Part shown: positions 33,742 through 43,364 of the stretch, in pieces
How the letters are laid out: every line of letters starts with the position of its first letter
How positions within the stretch are numbered: position 1 is the stretch's first letter
NCBI RefSeq assembly: GCF_900637635.1
Contig: NZ_LR134383.1
Location: forward strand, 2,511,501-2,575,500
DNA from: Legionella jordanis
Lineage (GTDB): Bacteria > Pseudomonadota > Gammaproteobacteria > Legionellales > Legionellaceae
Reading direction: 5' to 3'
DNA length: 64,000 nt
Position numbers and translations under genes: made by a program
Notes under the pieces: generated by a model
Told to the model about the DNA's origin: nothing
Seen by the model: the letters and a program-made list of their open reading frames with translations, nothing else
The model's database searches: none

Positions 33742-36729
33742 TCAATCATCCGGTTTGCTAGGCGTGGAGTCTGTTCCAGTGCTTCCTTGACCTCCAATGC
33801 TAGGACCACCTTTCTTGAACAACCCTTTAACTTTGCCAACTGCTTTTTGGCCTCCGGCAGACAATTGAGAATCAATTTGTTGAGCAGCTTTTGAAGTGGA
33901 GTCACCACCGCCTTTCACCTGCCCTTTAACATCTTCACCCCACTGTGCAACCTCCTGTCCAGTGCTTTCAGCCTGACCACCAATCCAACGCAGCACTTTA
34001 TCGGGAAGGACAGTAATTAAGGTAAATGATTTTTGCACAACGATTAGGTACATCGTTGTGTAAGTCAGAAGCGAGAAGAAGAAGCCATATATGCCTGCCC
34101 AGCCTGTATATCCTTGAGTCATGTTCATTTGACCTGCCTGATCAACCAGATTGGGTGCATTTTGAGCGTTCCAATTGGAGTTAAAGCTCCAATCGCCACC
34201 GCTGGTGTAGCTTCCTTGGATAAAGGCCATAGCATTGGAGAAGCCGGCGTTAATAATCCAAACCGATACGTAAGTCAAAGCAATCGCGGCAATATAGCCA
34301 ATGATCATCATCGCAGGCCTTAAGAAGACATTAAACAAAATCATAATGGCTTGTTCACCCTTACCAAAAGCATCATGACCTTCAGGATGGGTTATTCCCA
34401 AGGCCACAATTGGCGCAGCTACCATGGCTTCAATCACGACCATTAACCAGGCAATGGCGCCGAATGTAAAGATCATATAAGGCAGGAATGGCACATAATA
34501 GGCCGTGATAAACCCAATACTTAACATGACTGACATCCAGGCAAACAACAGCGGGAAGGCCATTGCTATCAGTGCGAAAATGAATAGGCCAAACAATGGA
34601 ATCAATGAGGTGGTTACGGCAACCGTGAGCAAGACAATCCATAGTTCATTGGCAAAGTTAATGTAGTTAACACCCATATTCGCCAAGGCAATAACTGGGT
34701 TCACCGATGGCTGTTGAATCATAGCTACCCCAGCCCGGAATGTTGCTGCAATTCCCAGTAATGGCACTGAAAGGAAGGTCATGATGACCGCATTGATAAT
34801 TTGGGCGATCGCATTCAAGAAGAAGTTAAATATGTTTCGAATAATGAGGTTATAGAATACCTCTCCCATTAAGGAACCCAAACACATGTGGAAGAACATG
34901 ATCTTCAATTCACCGCATGGGAAATCCTGGCTTGGCAATTGAAATTTGGATAAATCGATATTGATGTTAAATTTCATAGCAAATTGTGGAGGATTTTGCC
35001 CGGGTTGCCCAGGTAATTGAACCATCATAGAATTATGCAGGAAGCCATAGACGGTTGAAGAAGCCGCTCCTTTAGCAGCAGAAACATCTTGTCCGCCCGT
35101 ATTAAGTCCGGCAATGTCTTTAGATGCTGGGAAGTTGACCCGTTCCTGGCCAACATTGGAGCCGTCTATTAAACCCACTACAGCATTAATGGGAGCAGGA
35201 TCTCCTTGCATCCACTGGCACAAATAGTTGGGTGCAGATTGGCCTGGGGAGCAGGTATTGTTTGAAGCAAAACCACTGGTCACAGCGGGTAAAATCGTAG
35301 GGAAGATACTTTCACCCAAACCGGTTCCTGAGTCTGTTTTATCGGGATTAAGCATCGAGGTGGAATTAAGCTGAGCCAAGTTGAAGAAATAACTTCCAGC
35401 CAAAATCCAACCGTAATTGTTTGCATCCTGGATAAAGGCTCTTGCATCCTTGGCAGACTGACCTTTCTGGTCTTGCTCTAATAAATTGAGAGCAGGTAGT
35501 AAGATACCATTGTAATCAGCGATGGCTCCCTGGACCTCAGTTCCATTAAATAATGGTGATGAGTTGTTGGTACTATTTGGGTCGGAGCCCCAGTTGCTGC
35601 ACTCACTTGTGTTTGCATTGTTACCATCGCAAATTTGTTGTGAGTTAGGGGTCAAGGGAACACCGAATTGCTGAACGGCATTTGACGAGAAGTATTTTTG
35701 GCTTCCATCGGAGCCACTTATAGGGGCTAGATTGTTATTTAGCAAGGGGTCATTATTAACCATAATTTGAGCAACACTGGATAAATCAATATACATTTGC
35801 TGTATACCAATGGCTCTGGACATTTGTGTGGTTTTTAGCTCATCTTTGGTTAGACTAACGTTTGAAAGATTGTCGGCTCCTGTAAATTTATTCCAATGCA
35901 ATGAGCCACAAATACCATTAAGCGCACTATAAGGTTTGTCGCTTAGATTGGGCATGGGAACAGTAAAAGCGCTGTCCTTTTTATGATCATTCTCGTAAGC
36001 GACCACGTTTACGCTGCTTAGAAAATCAGGGACAGGGTTCTCGCAAAAATCTTTCATGGGGCCGGAGGGGGAGCCTGCGCAAGGTCCTGCATTGTTTTGC
36101 TGGAGATTTAAATAGCTTTGCCTTTGATTGTTAAGAGCCGTTTGCAAACCCAGCATACAAACTTGACCCGAAAGAATGATTTCAGCGCCAGTAGCTACCT
36201 CGTTATTGCTTCCAGCTAATAACGACTTTGTCGGACTCATTTGGGTTTGGATAATGGCTCCACCACGGTTTAAATAGCTCAACGCGGCTTGCCACACTTT
36301 GTCTGCGGCACCAACCCCCTGGACGACAATCCACATAACAAAAATCTGCATTACACAATACCCGCTGGCCTTGGGTATCATTAAGGTAAGGCCTAGGACG
36401 GAGCGCATAGGTACCCAAATAGAAGACCATTTTTGCCCAAGCATTTGGCCTTCATGTGCAGTATTCATCGTAGACACCATTAGAGTGTACATGATGATAA
36501 TACCGCCAATGGCAAGAACGGCCGCATTAAACACCCCAAACATGGTGCCCATAATCTGGCTTCCGGTACCATGCAAAACCCCATCCACGATACCAAAAAT
36601 ATTGCCAAGAAATATAACCGAGTAATCACTTGGCGGTGGTGAAAAATTCAAGGTTGTACCGTTGTCAGCTGCAAGAACCAAAGTTGGAACGAGCAAACCC
36701 AGTAAAATCAAAGCTATTTTATTCATCAT
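33742..36729 (-). CDS. dotA: Dot/Icm inner-membrane protein DotA
   Basis: 995 residues, slightly shorter than L. pneumophila DotA (1048). A signal-like N terminus (LILLGLLVPTLVLAAD), a first group of membrane helices to about residue 130, a long periplasmic region to about 640, then at least five helices to about 905 and a charged Gly-rich cytoplasmic tail. DotA is essential for secretion and intracellular growth. The periplasmic region is Asn/Ser/Gln-rich, where most length differences between species occur. It follows icmV with a four-base overlap. Confidence 0.96.
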   Translation of the reverse strand: MMNKIALILLGLLVPTLVLAADNGTTLNFSPPPSDYSVIFLGNIFGIVDGVLHGTGSQIMGTMFGVFNAAVLAIGGIIIMYTLMVSTMNTAHEGQMLGQKWSSIWVPMRSVLGLTLMIPKASGYCVMQIFVMWIVVQGVGAADKVWQAALSYLNRGGAIIQTQMSPTKSLLAGSNNEVATGAEIILSGQVCMLGLQTALNNQRQSYLNLQQNNAGPCAGSPSGPMKDFCENPVPDFLSSVNVVAYENDHKKDSAFTVPMPNLSDKPYSALNGICGSLHWNKFTGADNLSNVSLTKDELKTTQMSRAIGIQQMYIDLSSVAQIMVNNDPLLNNNLAPISGSDGSQKYFSSNAVQQFGVPLTPNSQQICDGNNANTSECSNWGSDPNSTNNSSPLFNGTEVQGAIADYNGILLPALNLLEQDQKGQSAKDARAFIQDANNYGWILAGSYFFNLAQLNSTSMLNPDKTDSGTGLGESIFPTILPAVTSGFASNNTCSPGQSAPNYLCQWMQGDPAPINAVVGLIDGSNVGQERVNFPASKDIAGLNTGGQDVSAAKGAASSTVYGFLHNSMMVQLPGQPGQNPPQFAMKFNINIDLSKFQLPSQDFPCGELKIMFFHMCLGSLMGEVFYNLIIRNIFNFFLNAIAQIINAVIMTFLSVPLLGIAATFRAGVAMIQQPSVNPVIALANMGVNYINFANELWIVLLTVAVTTSLIPLFGLFIFALIAMAFPLLFAWMSVMLSIGFITAYYVPFLPYMIFTFGAIAWLMVVIEAMVAAPIVALGITHPEGHDAFGKGEQAIMILFNVFLRPAMMIIGYIAAIALTYVSVWIINAGFSNAMAFIQGSYTSGGDWSFNSNWNAQNAPNLVDQAGQMNMTQGYTGWAGIYGFFFSLLTYTTMYLIVVQKSFTLITVLPDKVLRWIGGQAESTGQEVAQWGEDVKGQVKGGGDSTSKAAQQIDSQLSAGGQKAVGKVKGLFKKGGPSIGGQGSTGTDSTPSKPDD

Positions 36730-37178
36730 TTTTCACCTTTCAGACCTTGTCTGTACCACTCACTAAAAGTGCACCCTAACTTCCTTGCTTTGATTTGGTA
36801 ATACCAGAAGTGATAACGAAAAGATAAGACCAGAGCAATCATTACCAGAACCAGACTGACTAGGACCGCTCGATAGCCACCAAAATACAGATGATAAATG
36901 GCATAACCCAAGATAAATATAGCAGCAGTCAGCATCAACATACTTAGACGATACAAAGCTGAAGCTTTGTTCTTAAGATCGTCCTCGCTTAAGTTCATTC
37001 TGGTCATTGCAGCCTCAAAGGATTCCTCTGCTCCGTGCTGTTGAGGCACAAACATTCTTTGGAAACCACCTACAATATAAGAGGTAAAAGATCGCACACG
37101 ATCATAGTCCGACCATGCACGTACATTTATAATTTGTTTGAGGGTTCTGGCCAAGCGAGTGCTTCTTTTAATTTTCAT
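36726..37178 (-). CDS. icmV: Dot/Icm membrane protein IcmV
   Basis: 150 residues, as in L. pneumophila. A basic N terminus (IKRSTRLARTLKQIINVRAWSDYDR), then two membrane helices (SMLMLTAAIFILGYAIYHLY and a following AVLVSLVLVMIALVL) and a short cytoplasmic tail. First gene of the icmV-dotA unit, divergent from icmW, with 105 bases between the starts. Confidence 0.95.
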   Translation of the reverse strand: MKIKRSTRLARTLKQIINVRAWSDYDRVRSFTSYIVGGFQRMFVPQQHGAEESFEAAMTRMNLSEDDLKNKASALYRLSMLMLTAAIFILGYAIYHLYFGGYRAVLVSLVLVMIALVLSFRYHFWYYQIKARKLGCTFSEWYRQGLKGEK

Positions 37179-37190
37179 AAAATTTACTGT

Positions 37191-37220
37191 TTGCTAATGG
37201 ACTTTTACTCTTCATACTAT
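37191..37220 (+). promoter_or_regulatory. Promoter for icmW-icmX
   Basis: TTGCTA (37191-37196), 18-base spacer, TACTAT (37215-37220). Leader about 57 bases to the ATG at 37284. Two GTAAA half-sites 11 bases apart (37266 and 37277) overlap the ribosome site. Confidence 0.45.
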
Positions 37221-37250
37221 ACTATAGTAGTTACAACATTCGCAGTCCAA
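37221..37250 (-). promoter_or_regulatory. Promoter for icmV-dotA
   Basis: TTGGAC (37250-37245), 18-base spacer, TATAGT (37226-37221). Its -10 directly abuts the -10 of the opposite icmW promoter, so the two promoters should compete for polymerase. Confidence 0.5.
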
Positions 37251-37283
37251 CTAACGAGTTTCACCGTAAAAAAAGAGTAAAAA

Positions 37284-37739
37284 ATGCCCGATCTTAGTCA
37301 TGAAGCCTCTTCCAGATATTGGTACGAATACGTTGACCCCATGATTTATCGAGTCATCACATTTATGGAAAGTGTTGAAGACTGGACTCTCGACGGAAAT
37401 CCCGAATTAGAAGAAGCCATAAACCGCTTAGGTAAAGAACTGGATGACATCGAAAAAATCGACATGAGTGCTCTGGGTCAAGAAGATTTGTTTATCCGTC
37501 TTGTTGGAAATATTAAGTCCGGCCGTGGCTTACGTCTTTTACAAGCCATTGATACCGTCCATCCAGGCAGTGCTTCCCGCATTCTCATTCACGCTGAAGA
37601 AACCAGTGCCGGCAGTCATGACCCGGCTGGATTTTTTCTAAAAAGAAATATAGTTTTTGAACGTTTACGCTTACTCGCCCGTGTGTTTTCCGAGTATCGC
37701 TTAAGATTAGTTGCTCGTGCTCTTGAAGGGGAAGAATGA
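37284..37739 (+). CDS. icmW: Dot/Icm effector chaperone IcmW
   Basis: 151 residues, acidic, soluble, the same length as L. pneumophila IcmW and very like it (MPDLSHEASSRYWYEYVDP at the start; ESVEDWTLDG; IRLVGNIKSGRGLRLLQAID). IcmW with IcmS forms an adaptor that binds many effectors and presents them to the coupling ATPase DotL. Its stop overlaps the start of icmX. Confidence 0.97.
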   Translation: MPDLSHEASSRYWYEYVDPMIYRVITFMESVEDWTLDGNPELEEAINRLGKELDDIEKIDMSALGQEDLFIRLVGNIKSGRGLRLLQAIDTVHPGSASRILIHAEETSAGSHDPAGFFLKRNIVFERLRLLARVFSEYRLRLVARALEGEE

Positions 37740-39136
37740 TGAAATTACCTAGTTGTCGCCTAGTATTACCGGGTTTATTGCTACTTGCCAGCTCATCGAC
37801 CTTTGCTTCTGACGGGTCGGGCTCATCAACCGACAACTCGATGGATACGCTGAAAAATTATGTTTTGAATTTAGGACAATATTTGGGCTACGATTTAACC
37901 ACCAGTCCAAGCCAACAGCAAACACCAGTGAGTGAGGCCATTCTGCAGGTGACGTCCAATGCCATTCAGCAAATATTGTTGCCATCCTTGCAAACTGTTT
38001 TTGGTGCCCTTCCAGTTACAACTGCAGGCATTGCGAATATTGCCAGCGGAACTGAAGCTCCCTCCATTTTTGTGCCCGGGAATACACCTTATGCAGAACT
38101 TAATAATTCTGCAAATAGCACCTTTAATTCATCTCGGTATTCAAGCCCATCCAGTGGATTAATTTCCGTATCCCCCTTAATTGATCAACCTGGCTCTGGA
38201 GGTGGCGGTTTTCAAAATGATCCAGTAAGTCAGGCTATTGCCAACATTTTGACTACCCCGGATTACAGCTACTGCCTGGATAATGCCGGGACGAGCTTTG
38301 TCGAATGTACTTATCCTTCAGGAATAAAAAATGAAAATCAGGTCATGCTTAACATTATCGGCGCAATTCCTGACCCACAAACATTTTTTTCTCCTTCTTA
38401 CAATCAGCCCTGGATAGCCCAGCTGAATGGCAATAGTTTGATTGCACCTCTGATGTATGACACAACCTCTTCAGGAGCGAGCAATCAAGGATCTCCTTTT
38501 GTAAACACGGGGGTTGGCATTTCAGGTCAACAAACCGCAGCGGGTCCCTTACAATCGCAAAATGCCGCACAGCAAGCCCAAAATTTCATTCGCTATGCAA
38601 CAGGCTCCGTAACACCCTTGGCATTACCAAGCCGCAATGCTTATAACCAAATCTATGCACAAACTTTGTCTAAAAATCCCTTACAAAAGTGGCAAGCCCA
38701 ATCGCTTCTTGCCAATTATTTAGCCAATCTACGAGTCTATGCCGCTCAAGCCTCTGTAGGAGTCAGTAACCTTTACTATATTCTCTCCAAGAGAATGCCC
38801 CAGCCGGTTATTGGTCAGCAGGGTTCAAGTGGAGCGACTTCAAACACCACCAGCCAGGCCTTAAGCGAGTATCAAATGGCTACCTGGAGATTGTTTAGTC
38901 CTAGCCAAAATGGCCAGCAAGGAACACCTTGGTTAAGTAGTTTAAATCAAGCCTCAGCTGCAACCATGCAAAAAGAGATCGCTGTGTTGCTTGCCGAAAT
39001 TAACTATCAACTTTATCTGAACCGACAGCAAGAAGAGCGAATTCTTTTAACCAACAGCATGCTATTGCTGCAAAAAGTCAGAGAATCTCAACCCTCCGGG
39101 CAATTAACTGCCGCAACCCCTGCCCAAACTCAATAG
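37736..39136 (+). CDS. icmX: Dot/Icm protein IcmX
   Basis: 466 residues, the length of L. pneumophila IcmX. A signal peptide (LVLPGLLLLASSSTFAS), then a Ser/Asn/Gln/Gly-rich region to about residue 190 and a helical C-terminal half (QKWQAQSLLANYLANLRVYAAQ). Two Cys residues close together (SYCLDNAGTSFVECTY) could form a disulfide. A periplasmic protein, part of which is released from the cell. Overlaps icmW by four bases. Confidence 0.95.
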   Translation: MMKLPSCRLVLPGLLLLASSSTFASDGSGSSTDNSMDTLKNYVLNLGQYLGYDLTTSPSQQQTPVSEAILQVTSNAIQQILLPSLQTVFGALPVTTAGIANIASGTEAPSIFVPGNTPYAELNNSANSTFNSSRYSSPSSGLISVSPLIDQPGSGGGGFQNDPVSQAIANILTTPDYSYCLDNAGTSFVECTYPSGIKNENQVMLNIIGAIPDPQTFFSPSYNQPWIAQLNGNSLIAPLMYDTTSSGASNQGSPFVNTGVGISGQQTAAGPLQSQNAAQQAQNFIRYATGSVTPLALPSRNAYNQIYAQTLSKNPLQKWQAQSLLANYLANLRVYAAQASVGVSNLYYILSKRMPQPVIGQQGSSGATSNTTSQALSEYQMATWRLFSPSQNGQQGTPWLSSLNQASAATMQKEIAVLLAEINYQLYLNRQQEERILLTNSMLLLQKVRESQPSGQLTAATPAQTQ

Positions 39137-39151
39137 CTTTTCTTAATTTGA

Positions 39152-39185
39152 ATGATGAGCAGCGTGTAATCATGCTGCTCTCATA
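39152..39185 (+). terminator. Strong hairpin after icmX, possible terminator
   Basis: ATGA-t-GAGCAGCGTG, loop TAAT, CATGCTGCTC-t-TCAT: a 14-pair stem with one mismatch (and one G-U pair) starting 16 bases after the icmX stop. No T-run follows, so termination is not certain. Confidence 0.45.
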
Positions 39186-39379
39186 CACTGGTTTTATAAG
39201 TCTAAATGAATGTAATTGCAGCTTAAGAAGCAAAACAATGGCCTAATTCCTTGCAATTACTGCCGCTTGTGTTTCGCCAAGGCTTGATTTTCAGGATTAA
39301 AGAGTTTTTAACATATCGCAATCTTTAACCCATTGAGGATATAATCTTAGTTTGACCTGCATAAGCGAAGGAAGCAGCT

Positions 39380-40942
39380 ATGCTTAAACGCGATATCTCC
39401 CGTACTAATGTATTAATTGCCGCGGCTGGAGGCATGATTGGTTCTGGCTGGCTTTTTAGTCCTTTTATCAGCGCTCAAATGGCAGGCAGCAATGCCTTAA
39501 TGAGTTGGCTTATTGCCGCATTGTTCATGTTATTTATTGCGTTGCCTTTATGTGAGTTAGGAGCCATGTTCCCAATCTCTGGCGGCATGACCAATTATCC
39601 CAGTTTTACTCATGGAAATGACGTTGGCTTTTTATTCGCATGGACTTCTTGGCTTTCTTATGTGGTGATGACCCCTATTGAAATTCAAGCTATTTTGCAG
39701 TATTCCAGCCACCTTTTTCCTATATTGCTGGTCAAAAATAGCAACAGCTTCACTTTATCGGCAACTGGTTATATAGCTGCAATAGGTATCATGTTTTTTG
39801 TGGTTTTACTAAATTCCTATGGCATTAAAATGCTTGCCGAATGCAATAAATTTGCAAGCATCATTAAATTTTTGGTTCCAAGCATTGCCATTATAGCTCT
39901 TCTTTCGACAACCTCCTCCATGCAAAATGTTCATCTTAAACTCAACACAACTCAGGCTTGGGTACAAATTTTTACGGCTTTGTCTACGGGAGGAATTGCC
40001 TTTGCTTTCACGGGTTTTCAGAATGGTTTAATGCTAGCAGGGGAGGTTCAAAATCCCCAACGTAACATTCCAATTGCCATCCTGGGAGCTGTGCTCGTAG
40101 GCTTTTTATTGTACTTCATGTTGCAATTGAGTTTTTTAGCCGCTATTCCCTCGGATTATTTGGCAAATGGTTGGCAAAACTTAAGTTTCCCTGGAGACAG
40201 CGGCCCACTGGTAGGCTTAACACTCTTGATAGGGCTTGGTTTTGTGGCCATGTTGTTGATGTTTGATGCGGCATTCTCTCCATTTGGAACAACCTTGGTT
40301 TATACTGCAGCCACCTCTCGTATTCTCTATGGTATGGCTTTAAATAAACATTTACCAAATTTATTCCTAAAACTCAATAAGCATAAAATTCCTTATATTA
40401 CCCTCTATGTCAATTTTTTAGTAGGAAGCTTGTCCTTTCTTCCCTTCCCCGGTTGGCAAAAAATGGTGGCTTTTCTGTCTTCCTGCAGCATTTTATCTTA
40501 CGGGATTGGTCCTATTTGCCTTCTAGCCATGCGAAAACTACAACCCCATCGGCATCGCCCTTTTAAACTATGGGCAAGTCTTTTCTTCAGTCATGTTGCA
40601 TTTTACGTTTGCAACTTGATGCTGTACTGGTGTGGGTTTGATATCCTTTGGAAGCTGGATTTGGCACTTTTCCTTGGCTTTGTGATCTATATAATTTATC
40701 AGCGGCGTCGAATCACTGAATGCAGCCGCAGTCTGTTCTGGTTTGCTTTCTATATGGTTGCCATGCTTGCCGTTTCTTACTTTGGTTCATTTGGAGGACG
40801 GGGGCAACTGCAATTCCCCTTAGACATCATTCTTATCTTGCCGTTGAGCATACTTGTACTGCAATTATCTCAGTACGTGCTCGTTGATGAAAAATCTCAC
40901 CATGAATTAACGGCATCAATGGAGCTTGCGGAGGCAGAGTAA
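39380..40942 (+). CDS. APC family amino acid permease
   Basis: 520 residues with about 12-14 membrane helices. The first helix carries the APC substrate loop AAAGGMIGSGWLFSP near residue 15, and FTGFQNGLMLAGEVQNPQRNIP near residue 210 is the typical helix 6 and following loop. It imports an amino acid or amine by proton or cation coupling; specificity unknown. AAGGAAG precedes the ATG. It stands alone about 240 bases after icmX. Legionella relies on amino acids as carbon source and carries many such permeases. Confidence 0.9.
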   Translation: MLKRDISRTNVLIAAAGGMIGSGWLFSPFISAQMAGSNALMSWLIAALFMLFIALPLCELGAMFPISGGMTNYPSFTHGNDVGFLFAWTSWLSYVVMTPIEIQAILQYSSHLFPILLVKNSNSFTLSATGYIAAIGIMFFVVLLNSYGIKMLAECNKFASIIKFLVPSIAIIALLSTTSSMQNVHLKLNTTQAWVQIFTALSTGGIAFAFTGFQNGLMLAGEVQNPQRNIPIAILGAVLVGFLLYFMLQLSFLAAIPSDYLANGWQNLSFPGDSGPLVGLTLLIGLGFVAMLLMFDAAFSPFGTTLVYTAATSRILYGMALNKHLPNLFLKLNKHKIPYITLYVNFLVGSLSFLPFPGWQKMVAFLSSCSILSYGIGPICLLAMRKLQPHRHRPFKLWASLFFSHVAFYVCNLMLYWCGFDILWKLDLALFLGFVIYIIYQRRRITECSRSLFWFAFYMVAMLAVSYFGSFGGRGQLQFPLDIILILPLSILVLQLSQYVLVDEKSHHELTASMELAEAE

Positions 40943-41037
40943 GTTGTCTGGCCAGCCCCTATGTGAGGGTTGCATTCTGCTTCTTTAAAAAGCTATGCTT
41001 ATAATATGAATGGTCTTTAAGAAAAAGGAGGTTTTCC

Positions 41038-41571
41038 ATGGCTAGCGTGGTCACTCGCACTGTCAGTGCCATTTTCAGCAGTGAAAGCGTCCTCGAGGTT
41101 GTCATTAACAAATTGACAGAAACAACAGTTGCTCGCCATGACATTAGCATCCAAGGTCCACCTGAAAAGATGGAACAAACCTTCGGAAAACCTTACGTAA
41201 GGCCTGACGCCATTCAAAAGAGCGCAAATCCTCCCAAAAAAGAGCATTTTTTAAGAGATGATTTTGGTTGGGTTGTGGGATTTTCTTTTGGCATACCGGT
41301 GTTCATCTGCGTCGTGGTCGCCGTTTTTTTGATAGGGGATGTCCGCTCTCCCTCTGACAATATTTTCTACGGTGTTTTAGGGGGCATTGTTGGTGCTATT
41401 GTGGGCGCTTTCTTGGCCAAATTTATAAAGAAACACCAAATTGAGCAGGTTCGAAAACAAGAGCGTGCAGGCGGATTTGTCATTTGGGTGACAGTAAGTA
41501 CTGACGAACAAATCAATGAAGTGGTAAACATTCTTAATGCTTGTCACGCACGAGAAATTAAAGTCAGCTAA
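41038..41571 (+). CDS. Two-helix membrane protein with soluble ends
   Basis: 177 residues. Residues 6-40 (VSAIFSSESVLEVVINKL ... HDISI) and 145-177 (FVIWVTVSTDEQINEVVNILNA ... REIKV) look like two halves of the same small alpha/beta unit, of the kind seen in proteins that open with a stress-type domain. Between them are two membrane helices (WVVGFSFGIPVFICVVVAVFLI and a Gly-rich GVLGGIVGAIVGAFLAKFI). A very strong ribosome site (AAAGGAGG) precedes the ATG. Not assigned to a named family with confidence. Confidence 0.75.
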   Translation: MASVVTRTVSAIFSSESVLEVVINKLTETTVARHDISIQGPPEKMEQTFGKPYVRPDAIQKSANPPKKEHFLRDDFGWVVGFSFGIPVFICVVVAVFLIGDVRSPSDNIFYGVLGGIVGAIVGAFLAKFIKKHQIEQVRKQERAGGFVIWVTVSTDEQINEVVNILNACHAREIKVS

Positions 41572-41579
41572 GCTTATGT

Positions 41580-43364
41580 CTAGTGAACATATACCTGTTT
41601 GTCCTCTTGGAGCTCATATAACTCAATGTCTTTTTGCAATTTAAAAAATCTTTGGCTAATTGTTGAAAAAGCTTCATGTACATTTTTTTCTTTAATCATT
41701 AAGTTAGCAGGCACTGTCTTGTTATTAACAGTTTTTTGTAATTCATCAAGCATGTCATCATATAATGTCTGCGGTAACTGCGAATTAAATCCTGTAAGCG
41801 CTTGTTTGCATGAATGTTCGGTTTGACTCATAAATTGCTCCAATTGTTTTCGCAATGCTTTTGCCTCATCCACGAGTTTTACAGATTCTGTCATAAAACA
41901 AGCGAACAACAAGGAAAGCAATTTACAAATGACAACCCAAAATTGATTGTGAACAGCGAGAAACTCTTCAATCCCAATCTTAAGAGCCATCATTTCTTTC
42001 AATTGCGCCTGCTTTTGCACAGCAATCTGACTTAATTGTTTAAAATGCTCCAGGCCCTTTCTCATTTCGTTTAGAGATGCAGCCAAATTATCGCATTCTT
42101 CAGTGGATAACTGCATAAGCATAGCCTCAACTTCGACTTGTCCCGGAAACAAGGCTTGGGTTAGGTACTTAACCTCTTCTAAGCTTGAACTCATTTGTTC
42201 GTTCGTTGTTTGGATGTTTTTTTCAGCAATTTCCCTAAAATGTGCTTTGCATTGACTATCCCATGTGGCTGGAGAAATGCTACTCATTTTATCTTGCCAA
42301 TCCTTTGGCGTTGTCAGACGGAAAGCGGTCGTTGGTAATGCAAATACATAACTGGCCAAATACCTTACGGAAGAAGAGAGTTGTTGGTATTTGTCAGGAT
42401 TTTTTAATATATCTATGTTTTGCATCAAAGCGGCTTTCGTTTCGCCATCCAAACCTTGTAAAAAACAACTGAACATGTCTCTGTGCGCATCGACAAATTC
42501 CAAAAAATAAAGTCTGCCTGTGATTTGTTGCTCATTCCAGCGAAAAGCTTCCAAAAGTACCTTGGCAACCCTAAGTTGCACCGAAAGAAGCTGATTTTGT
42601 TTGATTTTTAAAATAACGAAAGCCATTTGCGTCAAAGCAGAATGCAATTTTTCTATTTTTTCACTAATTGTATTTCCGTGATGTTCTGGAGCACTAAGGA
42701 CTCGTCTGCAGCAACCAATTAAGTACTGAAAAACAGTGCTTGGCTCGGGAGATGAAGAATTCTTCTCCAATTTCTTTAACTGATTTTCCGTGTGTTCCAG
42801 TAATGCTTGTAAGGAAGCTTCCAAAGGGGGTAAATTGACAAGGCTGCCAGCTAAGCTGCGCTTAAAGCTATCCAACCCCTTTAGAGTAAGATTGAACAGT
42901 TTTAAAAACAAATAAATCGTGAAACAAAGGGTTTGCACTTCAGCAGGATTATTACGATTATTTGTACACTGAGAAAGCCAAAGATTGGAATTGAATAATA
43001 AATTATTTAATTTTTTCTGAGTCTCGGAGGTAGCGTTTATAAATAGGCTCTCTAAATCCCTAGAAACATTGTTTAATAGCTCTCGCTCATTTAGCTGTTC
43101 TTCTTGTAGATTTTCCAAATACATGTCAACGCTTAGCTTGACATAGGCTACAATTCCATAATTGCGCTTGCCATATTGATCAAGTTTTTTATATAACTCG
43201 GAGTGCGAGTCTTGCAAATCTTCAGCCATTTGTTTTAAATTGGGATTGCTTGCCATGTAATTGGCAATCTCGAACACTGTTTTGAGAATGGCCTCCTCTT
43301 TTTCACTTTTGTTCAAACGCCAATTTTGAAAGTAAACTGCATATTTCTCGCTCTTTTCTATCAC
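41580..43364 (-). CDS. Helical hypothetical protein (594 residues), candidate effector
   Basis: Not recognised. Almost entirely helical, rich in Leu, Gln, Glu and Lys, with coiled-coil stretches (LEEVKYLTQALFPGQVEVEAML; LRKQLEQFMSQTEHSC). One hydrophobic helix lies near residues 473-495 (FWVVICKLLSLLFACFM). No signal peptide. The C-terminal 25 residues are charged (KLQKDIELYELQEDKQVYVH region). TAGGAG precedes the ATG. In composition it resembles the 1690-residue protein at 16464-21536, and both look like Legionella effectors that contain coiled coils, but I see no direct sequence match between them. Confidence 0.7.
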   Translation of the reverse strand: MIEKSEKYAVYFQNWRLNKSEKEEAILKTVFEIANYMASNPNLKQMAEDLQDSHSELYKKLDQYGKRNYGIVAYVKLSVDMYLENLQEEQLNERELLNNVSRDLESLFINATSETQKKLNNLLFNSNLWLSQCTNNRNNPAEVQTLCFTIYLFLKLFNLTLKGLDSFKRSLAGSLVNLPPLEASLQALLEHTENQLKKLEKNSSSPEPSTVFQYLIGCCRRVLSAPEHHGNTISEKIEKLHSALTQMAFVILKIKQNQLLSVQLRVAKVLLEAFRWNEQQITGRLYFLEFVDAHRDMFSCFLQGLDGETKAALMQNIDILKNPDKYQQLSSSVRYLASYVFALPTTAFRLTTPKDWQDKMSSISPATWDSQCKAHFREIAEKNIQTTNEQMSSSLEEVKYLTQALFPGQVEVEAMLMQLSTEECDNLAASLNEMRKGLEHFKQLSQIAVQKQAQLKEMMALKIGIEEFLAVHNQFWVVICKLLSLLFACFMTESVKLVDEAKALRKQLEQFMSQTEHSCKQALTGFNSQLPQTLYDDMLDELQKTVNNKTVPANLMIKEKNVHEAFSTISQRFFKLQKDIELYELQEDKQVYVH

